64,000 bases of DNA from Angiostrongylus vasorum (taxonomy: Eukaryota > Nematoda > Chromadorea > Rhabditida > Metastrongylidae). The position numbers were made by a program, and so were the translations under genes. The notes under the pieces are model-generated. The model ran no database searches. It saw only the letters and a program-made list of their open reading frames with translations, and had not been told where the DNA came from. The stretch is taken from positions 639,501-703,500 of the forward strand of contig JADANN010000398.1 of assembly GCA_018806985.1 (NCBI GenBank), given 5' to 3'. How positions within the stretch are numbered: position 1 is the stretch's first letter; each line of letters begins with the position of its first letter. Shown here in pieces: positions 1-13,100 of this stretch.

Positions 1-194
1 CCCAACGATACTGAAGACTTGCATGCTCAGTGAAAACTTCCAGCTTTCTCATGAGTTAGGCTAACTGGTAGTTCAACTGTCTGTAGAAATGGCTATAACA
101 GCAACATCCGAGACACAAATGAAGCTCTCAGTCGCTTACTATGAGATTTACACTATCCTTTCCCTTGTTTATTTATAAACAAAAGTTCACATAT

Positions 195-300
195 TGTACG
201 AAACGCAGCACTTGTTTCATTCGCTTCGCTTCCTCGCATTCAAAATTTCCGAATTTGCGTGTGGGGCTTCGGCTTCTTCATAAATGTCAGCATCTATAGG
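195..300 (-). repeat. SINE family B, tail fragment
   Basis: GCAGCACTTGTTTCATTCGC, GCGTGTGGGGCTTCGGCTTC resemble the B tail at 22690-22770. Short and diverged. Confidence 0.35.
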
Positions 301-1024
301 TCTCCACGACAGGCGGTCGCTTATTGGGAGGGAGGGGGTAGGGAGATTTTTCAAGGAAAATGTGGTACAGTCTAGCCGACCCAAGCTAATCCTCAATTTG
401 ACTTCTATCACCGAATACACTCTATGCAGAATACTACATTATCAGTTCGTACTCTTTAACCGACTCCTGTGTTCTATTTCACACTTAACCAGCACTTTGG
501 CTCCTCAATGGTCAGTCAACTTGAAATTTGTGAAACAATAAACAAAAAGGTGGACAAATGGAGCATCCACCTGGTGTTCACAAATCGCTATGAACGGAAC
601 TCCTCGCATGGGTGCTTCAGCGATTTCCTAAATGGGTCGTGGACACGGTGACTTACAAGATCGAAAATCACCAGAAATCAATGATTCTAAGGAGGAATGA
701 ATCTAAATGGGATTCAACACTTCAAGTGGCAAAAGAACCAATACCTTTTTCCGAAGACATCGATAGATGACGAATGCAGTGCCAGTCGAATGAAATAAGT
801 GCTGGGATTCGCATAATATGTTGGTGTTGGTGATATTGCTGAATAGACGAATAAACAAATAGGTAAATAAACAAAAGAACGGTGATGCTGCTACCTTGCA
901 CAACATAGGATTTCTTGACGATGAAAACTCTATTATTCAACGAAACTGTGTACAACAGAACAAGTCATGGAAAGCATAACGATTGATTGTTCCAGTAGGT
1001 ATCGTTGCTTTGCTGAGATTTCAG

Positions 1025-1134
1025 ATGTGATCCGAAAAAATGTGCCGAGGGTGAGTTGCAGAATCCTCGAACAGGAGAATGCATAAGCATCGACTGCCCA
1101 CTTGGCTACTATCCTGCTAATGGAATGTGTCACG
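1025..1134 (+). CDS. fbl-1: fbl-1 exon: end of an EGF-like repeat
   Basis: Acceptor ATTTCAG, one completing base, then [10 protein letters not shown]...[10 protein letters not shown]...YYPANGMCH and one base before a GTGAGG donor. The cysteine spacing and the NPRTGEC / CPxGYYP pattern are typical of fibulin-1 EGF repeats. It leaves phase 1 (G), which the next exon completes to Asp of DVDEC. The first half of this repeat must be in an exon left of position 1025; none was found in 1-1024. Confidence 0.75.
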
Positions 1135-4100
1135 GTGAGGGTTTCTCTTCTCAGCACATTCTACAACAAACCTACTGCCTGCTTTAAGATGAGACCTTCT
1201 GCTGCGAAAAATCAGATAAATTGACTAGAAAGAGCAGACTTTAACAGACATTCACTAAGTAAATACACATTCTTCTATAGTTTTTGATTACTTGGCAAAA
1301 AGGATAGAAGCTAGAACGTTCAGCGCTTGAATCCCTTAGGGGTGCGTCATGTATTACACCTCATATTTGTAACACCACAGAAGTGATTGAATGGATATCT
1401 AGCCTTCACAATGACTTGCTCTGGCCTACCGATGTATCGAGCCAGTGCTGCTATCCTCCCTAGATAACTGCTTGGTGAGTCTTGGGCACGGGAATCGATT
1501 CCACGTGTGTGTTGCAGGGCGCCTCCGACCACGGCGCCACACGCGCCCTGAAATGACCAAAATGTGCTTAATCCTGGAACATTTGGTCTCTGTACCACCT
1601 ACTGCTTAGTCGGATTTTAAACAAATCTGCAGAGGTATAGAAATATGTTCATTGGCTCATCTAGTAAGCTATAATTATCCAGAACGAGGATTTTGCTTTA
1701 AAAACACAATTAGAAACAAACAAACACAAACGTCATATTGCCTAAGATTCTTGGTGTAGAAGTTCAACGGTTCTCCGATGCACTATCGTCTTTTTATTCC
1801 TAGATTTCATATCCCTTCTTGGCTACGTTTAGCGATTAGTATTTCTTCAATGACAGATCCTTTCCGTGCGATATTATTTTCGATGTTATATGCTGTGAAT
1901 AGCAGAGGATTCTTGGTTTTTCCATCGTCGTTTACTGGATTCCAAAAAACATTCCGGCAATCTCGTTTAAACGCTTAGGGCACCAGAATTCTCAACAGCG
2001 ATGTTCTTGTGAGCTGAGCTTGTCGTCCATTTCCTCCTTTTTTAGCTTTGCTTTGGAGTGCTTCTTACGTACTCGTCGACTTATCCTTTAAGGCTTAAGT
2101 GGCGTTTATTGATACACATAAAATCAAAGTTTTTTTAAAAAAAATGGTTTTCCATAAAGTACCGAAGTAGTGCATAGCTTTTTAATGTTTTATATATAAG
2201 GGCGCGTGTGGCGCAGTTTTCGGAGGCGCCCTGCAACACACACGTGGGATCGATCCCCGCGTCCATGGCCCACCAAGCCTTCCATCCCTCCGGGGTCAGT
2301 AAGTTGGTACAAGACTTGTCTAGGAAGATAGCAGCATTGGCTCGACACATCGGTAGGCCACCCCAAGTCATTGTGCAGCCAGATATGCATTCAATCACCT
2401 CTAACGATGCTTAATGAAGTCGAATACATGGCTCATCCCTCAGGGATTGATCAACGCCGCGAGCTTTATCCTTTATATATATATATATATCATAAATATA
2501 GAATGTTATTGCTTTTTCTCGTGCTCCTCTCCAAGGGCGATATATTTTATCCATTATGATTTTGGAGACCCGTATACTATGTAGCAATTCCGTATTTTTA
2601 CCCTGCTGTTAATAATTGCTTGCTCTCTTGGAAAACTAGGTAATCTGTACTCACATGTCACAACGGATCCAAGAAATTATTCCATTCTTCCTACTGCGGT
2701 TGTCGAACTCCTGTGTGGCTTCGGCTACAACTTGAGGCTGTGCTACCCTTTGTAGCTGACACCGATTTTTCAGTTAATGATTCTAAATCCTGATTTTCCT
2801 GGGAAACAAAATATCCAAGCTATGGCTTTCCTTGGTCACCAAAACCAGCTGTTGGTTTCAGCGGACAGAAAGAGTAACGGGTAGTAGCGAACTTTCTTGC
2901 ACTTGGATACACCTTGGTACTGAAGCAGCTAGTCACACTTTTGTATTGTGAGTACAATACTGCAGGCAAGGTCCACCGTCTTTACGATTTAAGAAGTTTG
3001 TTGTTCTTAAAACATATCATGACTGAATATCAATGATAACGAAAATTTCAGTTTGATCAAATCTTTTTTCCACTAACTCATTTAAAAAAGGGCTTTTCTG
3101 CATTTTAAAAATTGGTGTCTATTCTTATCAATCGGTCTGAAAAAAAGTCATACTCCATTTTCATAGTTTTCGTTACCATATCTTCTAATAGTTCGGCTAT
3201 GGCACAGTGGTCGGAGGCGTCCTGCAACACGCACGTGGAATCGATCCCCACGCCCATGGCTCACCAAGCCTTCCATCCCTCCGAGGTCGGCAAATTGGTA
3301 CAAGACTTGTCTAGGAAGATAGCACACTGGCTCGACACATCAGAAAACCACCGCGAGTCGTTCTAAAGGCCAAATATGGATTCAATCTCCTCCAAACGAT
3401 GCTTAATGAAGTCGGATGCATGGCGCATCCCTCAGGATTGATCAACACCGGAGGCTTTATCCTTTGTTTATTTATTTTATCTTCTAATAGCTTCATGGAA
3501 TTTGTACGCCTGCAGTATTTATTGGAATAGTTGGATCTCACATTTGCACATGCTGTGTGGGCTTCCGCACTTCTTCCAGTGGGTTCACTGTCTTGCAACG
3601 CTAGCGTAATAGAGGCGATCTACTTTGAATGTATGCAGCACAGGCTGCAGTGAATCTTGTTACAAGTCGACCAACCGCTCCAGGATGAATAAGCCCAATC
3701 AAAGTACAGATTATTATCTTTATTCATCTAGGTTTCGAAACCTTATCATGACAAAAGTTAAGTGGCCTTCTTGCTGTCGTTTTCAAACCAAAACTTATGC
3801 CCAATCCCGCTTGCCTAGTGCTAGCTTTCAAAAGATGTATATCGTTGTTTCCAATTCTCAGTGTCAGTTCTTCAACTGACGGGCCTTTTTGCAGATTAGA
3901 GGCTTTTATTTCACAAATGAGGAATACTCTTGGAAGTGAATAACAGAGAATAAAACCAACGGTGGGCTAGTAGATGTGGCCTAACATAAACACATGTGAA
4001 ATCGGCTTAGAGATGTGTCATTAACAGAATGTCTTTTAACGCTTGCATCTGATTTTCTTGGAAATCTCTCCTCTGGTTCTTTAACCTCAATAGTTTTTGT

Positions 4101-7100
4101 ACAAGATCTTACAGGGTAAGTTATTTCCAAACGTTAACTTCATCTATGAAAAATACTGCAATGTTTCGAGACAACTGGTATGTTCAGATGTGGATGAGTG
4201 CGCTACTGGAAATCGGTGCGCTGCTGGCGAGGAGTGCGTGAACACAGCCGGTTCGTTCAGATGCGAAGAGAAGGGCAACATATGTTCTCCAGGCTACGCA
4301 GTCAATGAGAACACTGGATTCTGTGATGGTAGGCTACTGAAAGATGAATGATATTATTATGGAAACGTGAATAGCATACGCTAAAGAAGACGAAACTCTG
4401 AAACATACACACTGAGGGTGGCGTCTAACGCAATAAGATGAGAGGCCCTTTACATTTGAACAACTACATGTTTGATTTCAATATCTTCGCGCCAACATTT
4501 AGAACTTTCATTGCATCCTACTACAAATAAAAAAGGATAAAGCTGTCAGCGTCGATCTATCCCTGAGGGATGCGGCATGCGTTCGACTTCATTAACCATC
4601 GTTGTAGGTGAATGAATACACATCTGGCCCCTTGGAATGACTCGTGGTGGCCTACCGATGTGTCGAGCCAGTGCTGCTATCCTCCCAGACAAGTTTAGTA
4701 CCAATTTGCCAATCCCGGAGGGATGGATAGCTTGGTGGGCCGTGGGCGTGGGGATCGACTCCGCGTGTGTGTTGCAGGGTGCCTCCGACCACTGCGCCAA
4801 CGCGCCCTATTATACTGCATAGGAGACTTGTTTGCTTGTTTGATGGGTAAATTTTGTTGCCGAGCTTTGAATGACTAGCGCATCCTCAGAGTTTTCAGCT
4901 TCTGATCAAGACCAACTTTCTTAGGCTCCTTTTATATTCCATGGAATCTTTAATTCGAAAAACTCCGTACTCTTCACCAAAAATAAGTAAAATGGAAACA
5001 ACGGTTCCTAATGCCTTTATCATAGCTAGGCTTTATTGCGACAAAGATTTCATTTTCGACTATTTAAATTGATATTTTCCTGACGATTAGACTTATGTAG
5101 GTTTGTTTAAAAATTTTAGGTTTATATGAGTTTAACTGTATTCGAAGGATTTTAAGTAGAGTTCTCTAGTACAATTTCTGCTACACCAGCATAATTTACA
5201 GTAACCAACAGAGTGCTGGACTAAGGACGACATAGACTTGGAGAAATGGAACACTATGAAATTTGTGTCATGTAGACAATCTACTATTTTTGGGAAGTCA
5301 GCATATCATACTAAACAAGGCACTATCATCGAAGCTTCAGACTTATCGATTTCAAGATGCGTTCTCTAAGCACAGAGGCTATTTTTTCCATTTCGTGCAG
5401 GTTCATGATATGGAGCTTATTCGAAAAAAGACAACAAAAGTCAGAATTATCTCAATTAAATACCGCCATCAATACATATTGGGGTGCGTGTAGCACGTGA
5501 TTGTTCCGCTGGTGCTGATGCCTAATTTGATGTCCGTTACGGACTATGCTGATTTTCCGACAATAACTGATAGCGAAAAGAAAGTCCCGTTTATGTTGTC
5601 CTTTATTAGCGATGAAGTAAGCGTAGCGATTAAACGATGCTTAAGAAGGGCAGGTCTAGAGGAATCGGTAGCGATAGTTAAAATATCACCGGCTACTCTA
5701 CGTCGTCAGTTAGTTCGTAACCGCCTGTATGACCGTGTATGTGAAACAACAAATTGCGTAATTTGCCCTTACGGCAGGGACGGTGATTGCATGAGTTCAG
5801 GTACGATATACCTGATCTGTTGTAATACTTGCGGAGATGAATATACTGGCGAAACGGGCAGACCTTTGTGTATCCGTATAAAAGAACACCTAGATGGCAA
5901 ACGAAAACTAAGACAAAGTACCCCACTAGGCACGCATGGGATAGAAAAAGCATAGCGGAGACGATTTTTGAAGTAAAAGTCAATATCCTTGCACAGGAGA
6001 CTAAAACACCAGCCCGAAAACTTCTTGAGGCTTTTTCGGATAAATGCCAAAAATCCCACAATGAATAGCAGGGATGAATGTCCAGAGGTCATACGCGACC
6101 TGACCACGTATGTTCGCATCAATTTATAATCAGCTGTTCTAATCTTCCTCATTGGAAGTCACGTAAAAAGCGGTGAGTTTTTCGAGAAGCTGTTGACGAT
6201 GTAATTACCATAGAGTTTTTCGTCTTTTTGTAAGCGTTATTGAAGCGTTTGGCCTAGTAAATTGTATGTCAGTATACCCTTCCAGGCTCTGAAGAAGGCG
6301 ATACTGCCGAAACGTCAGCTACTGTTGTATTGTATTGTGTTTTTCTATGGAAGTAAATGTACGCTGTTTAACAACCTCGCGATTGCTTAACAAGAAAACG
6401 ACGCATTCATATTCCAATGCCGAGGTTAATAGAAAGTCGATCCTGGGAATAAGTGATAGCTTTTCTGGTAACTAGAGGACTTAAAAACCCGACACTATTA
6501 TGGAGCTGTATACACACGATGACAAGGCTCATTGAATATCGCGAGAGTACAAAAGATCGCTCTGTCTCACTTTCATCGATTTACAGAAGGCCTTTGATTC
6601 AATTGAGATAGACACAGTCATGGAAGCCCTTGATAGTCAAGTAGTCCCTAATCAGTACATAAAGATTCTTCGTGAGCTGTACAAAAATTTCACATGCAAG
6701 ATTTCACCATTTTACAACGATATTAACATCGACTTCAAAAGAGGGGTTAGGCAAGGCTATAACATCTCGCCAAAATTATTTGCGCCACCCTCGAGAACGT
6801 CATGCGAACACTGGAGTGGGATAATATGGGAGTGAAAATCCATGATCCGCAGTTACACCATCTTCGCTTTGTTGATGACATCGTCCTTATAACACCGAAC
6901 ATTAGCCAAGGGGAATGTATGCTTGCCGACTTTGATAAAGCGTGTGGAAAGATTGGTTTCCGACTAAACCTCACAAAAACGATGTTCATGAAGAACGGAT
7001 TGGTTTCATATGCCCCATTCACGATCAACGGAACGAATATCTCCGAATGCTCCAGTTATGTCTATCTAGGTCGGGAAATCAACATGTTGAACGACTTAGC

Positions 7101-10100
7101 TCCAGAGTTGAGCAAAAGGAAACGAGCGGCTTGGGGAGGTTTCAAGGGCATCGGGGATATAGTGAAGAGAACAAGGAACGCCCGACTCCGTGCCCGCCTT
7201 TTCGTCTCAACAGTACTTCCTGCCCTAAGTATGCGTCAGAAACCTGGTCGCTGCATAAGCAGGATGAAAGGATCACTCAGCGTTATCGAACGCGCATTCG
7301 AAAGGGCGATGCTAGGAGTATCCCGTTCCACACAAGTAAGGGAAGGGATCCGAAGCTCCGACCTTCGTCAATGATCAAAAATCAAAGATGCCGTTCTGTA
7401 CGCCAAACAGTCGAAGATAAGGTGGGCCGGACACGTAATGCGTATGAATGACAACCGATGGGAAAGAGCCGTTAGTTACTGGATTCCTGGGCATGTCAAA
7501 CGTACTGCAGGAAGACCACCGACCCGATGGTCAGAGTTCTTCACGAAGGTCCTAGAAGAAAAATAAGATGCTCGACGAGTCCCTAGAGCGAGCAGAACCC
7601 ATTGGGCTACTCTTGTACGCGAGAGGGAGAAATGGAAGATTTACTGGCGCCCGCTCGAGTCACTCGACGATCAACGGGACTACAGGTGATACAGGTGCGA
7701 TTATGGAGCACACTTCGCTATAGAACTAAGTAAGCTATGCATGCTACTGCTTAGCTTATGCTACTACCGGCTATTGAAGGTTATACCGTACAAGCACACT
7801 AAAAGCTGAAGGATAAATCTGTCGGCGTTGATCAATCCTTGAGGGATGCGTCATGCACTCGACTTCATTAAGGATCGTTGGAGGTGATTTAATGCATATC
7901 TGGCCTTTACAGTGACTCGCCGTGGCCTACCGATGTATCGAGTTAGTGGTGCTATCCTTCCAGAGAAATCTTGTGTCAATTTGCTGACCCTGGAGGGATG
8001 GAAGACTTGGTGAGCCACGGGCGCGGGGATCGACCCTAGGTGTTTATCACAGCGCGCCTCCGACCACCGCGCCACATGCATCCATAGACCACTCTACTGT
8101 TGGCAGTTGGAAGTGTTTCGCAATTTATATTGAGGCTATTTCTAATTTTTTTTCCGTACATTCTATACAGCAAAGATGATCCACCACAGTGAACTGAGGT
8201 GAAGTAGCTAGAGGTACCAGGCTGTTTTTTAAGTGCAGGATTGAGGTTTTTCGGCGAGCGCTCTCCAAAGCATTCATGTTGGCTGTGCTTTTTGAACAGT
8301 CACTAAAAAGTATAGCAAAAAAGGGTTATGCAGCAACACAAAGGTCCGTAAATAAATGAAGCACCCTAGAAAGTTTGCCCCAAAGCAAATGCTTCATATA
8401 TGGCTCACCTCGGCACCAGTGGATTAAAACGAGTATGTGGTGCACATGCTCACTGCTTCTACTCTGCACGTGGACAGACCGAACCCATAATTGTTACCAG
8501 AGTTGTTTACGTGAATATCGCAAGTCGAAGTCAATGTTTTGGCCAAATATGCATTCAATCACCTCTACAATGCCACGTTCGCGACGTCGTAATTTCTGTA
8601 GGTGTCATTTGTAGTAGAAGATTGCAGTTAGAATGAACTCTGTAGAGGTAACTTTGTTTTTCATGAATTATTTTGGCTCAAAGAACTTGTTTTTTACTTT
8701 TTTTTCACTTCCTCTGTACTTGGAGGTGTACAAAGAAAACCTCTTCCTTGACGACTTAATTGACCGGTAGTTTGACTGACAGTTGACCGTTATTCCAATT
8801 CTAATCGTTAATGGCTCACAGGGACCAATATGGGCGGGTATAATTTTATGACTTATTACTATATGAGCTGACATCACATCTATCACACTATGCCTATTCT
8901 AGCAATTCTTGCATCCGATTCGTTTCCTAGCGTCCAAAATCCAAATGTTATTGAATGCTGGTTGAGTAGATGCTTCCTGGAAGCCTGATTTAGACGTTTC
9001 CACATGAACTGGGTGGCGTTACGTTGCTCCGAACAAGTATGCTACCAGTTTCCCAATCACGGAGGATTAGGAGCATGTTGGGCCCGGAACGGTGTCGAAC
9101 AGCGTCTATGTGGGCTAGGCTATCCACGTAACGAACGGAATCGTTACTATTACGCTATCCCTCGTCCCCTATAAGTGTAATAAGGGCAGATTTACTAAGT
9201 GGAGAAATAGGCTTAACATCAACTGCAAAAATTCTTCAGGTTTCGACAGCAATTTGCTTTGTATCATGGACCATGGTGACATGTAATAAATAGTAACATA
9301 CCATTCATTCCCACAGAGCGATAATCTAATGTATATTTTGTAAGCCTGTTATGTTCTTAATCCTTCAAGCCATCTGGTTATAGAAATATTTTCTTCGATC
9401 ACCGAAGAACCAGCAGATCCGTTACAGCAGGAAATTAAACTTCTTCCCGTGTGTAGGCCACAGATGTGTTGCGCATTCATTATTGCTATTAATAGATCAG
9501 AAATTTTTTCTTTACTTACAAAAATTTGCTGCTAGGTTACTTATCCGATCGGAATATCGTTAGTCAGATTTTATTTGAGAACAAAGCGTGTGGTTCTGAA
9601 TTGTTGCGAATCTGTTTTTGCAGATATAAACGAGTGTCTCGATGAGTCGATCTGCGACGGATTGATGTGTATCAACTTGCCGGGCAGCTACAAGTGTCGT
9701 TGCAATGCTGGATATGAGTTCAACGAGAAGGTCAGCGCAATCTATGAGCAGTGCTTGGCTCAGCACAACTGGCACCACGCCATCCAGAATCATACACCAA
9801 CATAAGCAATGTTTGAATGAGTTTCAATGAACTACAGTGGTAAAGTGGGGCTCCACAACATCCGCAAATCTATGAAAAGAGTTGAATTCATCCCTTTTCT
9901 CAAAAATGATGTCTGTTGAGTTTTTTCTATTCTCTTTTTTCAAAGCTGTGGACATTCTCATCTTCCTTCTCTTCGTTTCTACTATTTTATCAGTAGATTC
10001 TGCGATTACTAACAATTTTTTGAGAAGAGCTCGAAGTTCTTTTGAATGTTGATTTTTAAGTGGTTTCGAAAATTTTCATTCATTGACAAAGCGGCTTATT

Positions 10101-13100
10101 TGAAACTCTGGGGGATTTTAAGCATTTATAAATGCTTTTCTTGAACCTAAATAATATAGGAATACTGTTATCTCTGAGAAAAAAGCTAGTATAGTATTGA
10201 AATGCTGCACTTTGTCTGGTCCTTTTTCCACCTATGGCTTTTTGAGTGGTGCTCTCAACAGCTATATTGCCTTGCTTGGCGTCTTTCCCACATCCGCCTT
10301 CTAGATGAATGGTTGGCTTCGAATGTGGTTAAAATCGCTAACCTGAGCTCAAAATGAAGTCATTGAACTAATAGTAAAATCCTAACTTTTTAAATTCCTG
10401 AAAAATGGCTGGAGAAAGGCTTTGATATGATATTTTGCAGTTTCTCGGTCAACCTCCTATTTTCATTGGATCCACCGTTTTCCTTCTAACTCTTATTGTA
10501 AAACGGAATATAACAGTAGCTTTTGCATTTCACCACTGTTTATGTTTTTCTGGTGAATAAAGCTGCGAATGCAATGCTTTCTAGGAATATAGGTTTGTTT
10601 TTTTTCTTATGAGCACTTATGTCGCTTGCTTAGACGAAGCGCTGCGAGGATGTGGATGAATGTGAGAAGTTCGCCGGCCATGTGTGTGACCTGTCTGCTG
10701 AATGTCAGAATACCATAGGCTCATTCATTTGCAAATGCAAGAACGGTTTCGAATTAGCTGCAGACGGCAGGAGATGTGAAGGTCAGTCAGTTGATGTCCT
10801 GAGTTGGTTGGTACGTAGAATGAGAAATTGCTCACTCTCTGTGTGAAACAACAAAAGTGGTGCTCTTTTTGTGAAAATCTTTTGATACTTGAATAACCCA
10901 TTCTCAAGAATTTCGAAAAATACGGGTCTTAGTATAACTTCTATTTGACTGCTACGGAAAACTTTCTACTGAATCTAAAAAGCTTTCTGTTTTCTCCACA
11001 CAGTTCTCGCAACGTATACGGAAGATCCAAGGGATCAGTCAAATTACTCGAGCTGATATATGCATCAATCTCCTGGTCCCTGGCGTCACTGGACTTCTTT
11101 CCTTCTTCTCAAACTTCGGTAATTGAGCCCATGTTTGAGATGTCTTCTTCCAATGGAGTCTTTGAAACTACATTGGCTCGTGCCCATGTTGTCACTACTT
11201 GCCAGCTAGTGACTATGTTGTTGTAGGCATGATAACGATTTCTGGTAGCGTGAGAAATAGCTGATGCAAAATAACGCTAAAATAAGTATGGTTCCTCAAT
11301 ATTGTATGGGATGAATTAACGAAGACCCAACGGGAATTCATCACTATGGTACGAAGACGTGATGAGATAAGAATTCTTCTAGAAGGAAAGAAGAATACTA
11401 GGTAGGGAAAAAAAAGATGAATGTTGCATGTACGTATTAAACGGGCTACGGGAAGCCCGGAAAGAAGGATGAAACGTTAAACACCATAATACCATGACAG
11501 GTGGACCAGCAGAAATTTTCCTTCCTTTTCTAGATCCTCTTGTTAGGTTCGTTCATTCCGTCTTAAACGTATTCGTTTTCGTTCATCTAATGACATAATA
11601 ATGGTTTCTCACCAGATATCAATGAGTGCGCAACTGGAGAAGCACAATGTGAGCAGAAGTGCATCAACATCCCCGGCTCGTATCAATGCATATGCGATAG
11701 GGGCTACACTGTCGGTGGGTTATGACTTTTCGTGTACTCTGTGTAACAGCATAAACAAGAGCATAGCAACCTGCAAAGTGATACACTGCAATTTCGAAAG
11801 ACGTAGAAAATATGATTCTCGTGATGAAACCTCAAGCTTTTGACATTTAAATTACATTACTTACTTACTTGGATACTGGGACGGCCCGTCCTCAATGGTT
11901 GTGCGGGCCCAAGCATAATCTTCGTTTTTCGGAATTTTGCTGGTTTAACTATTGTTTTCCTGGATTCCCGAGGTCAGCTTGGCCGAAGTCTGCCCCCAAG
12001 TCGTCATCACCACAGACAGTCACCGCCCTTGTGGATCAGTGAGAGATTTGCCACCATGCGACTAGTCTGATACCATGACAGTGGTGAATGCTAGTATTGG
12101 TTTACTCTTAGCTAAATTTCCTGGTGGAAAGGGCGGACTCCTTCTCAGCATGGAAGACTCTGCCGTGGGGATGAATCCACCCGCTGTACATCGCAGCCCG
12201 ACATCCAGGAATACCTCCCAGCCACGATGAGGCGGTAAACCATTGGGAAGTTAAATTCTATTTCGAAATTGAAATTTTGTTTCTCAAACCACACGCTATG
12301 AGCTGTTCGCGTGCAAGCTCGGGTTTTGGAATCCCTGTCTGAGCTTTGCTTCCTCCGAGGGTTCGCTACAGATTTAAGGAAAATACCAGAAATTTATAAT
12401 CGTAAAAATAAGTCACACCAGAAAGGACAGGAATTCCATTTCAGGTATCGATGGCAGAACTTGCGAAGACATTGATGAATGCACATTATGGGCTGGCTCT
12501 GGCTAGTTTATTAGTTTTACTTAAAATTTTCTAGGTTGTAGTTTCATTTTTTATTTCGTGGCCATAACCTCTGAAAGATTCAGAAAACAGTGAGAGAAGT
12601 TGATGTGAAATCGACCCGTTTCAAAGTTTGGTGATTACCTTGCCATACATTTTTTTTCGTTTTACCACATCATTTTTTACACTTCACCGATATCTCTTAG
12701 TTGTTTTTTTGATTTCCGCGGATCTCCTTCATATGGCAGATTTTTAACCCAGTTTGTCACAAGGATGCACAGTTATCCTCAGACGGAGGGCAGTGTGTTA
12801 AGCGCTCACGTAGAGCTATACGCCCAGTTCCTCTCAAGTCGAGTCGCATCCAGGCGATTGTGTGTCAACAGGATTCATTTGTACCTTCTTTAGTTATAGT
12901 CTTGCATTCGTGCATAGGTGTACTAATATGAATGCAAATTTTGCACATCGATTCAGTCAAAGAGTTCGATCAAGTGACTGACAAGTAACATATGGTGGCT
13001 TGGGATTAGTTTCAATAAACGAACACACTTTCTAGTCCACGATAATGCAGCAAGATACTTATGGATTTATCTGACTCATGGCAGCGCTTTGCAACCTATA

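Noticed and set aside
2199..2270. Possible functional tRNA gene (boxes A and B present)
   Set aside because: The region between the boxes does not fold into a proper D and anticodon arm, and the head is always followed by the SINE body.
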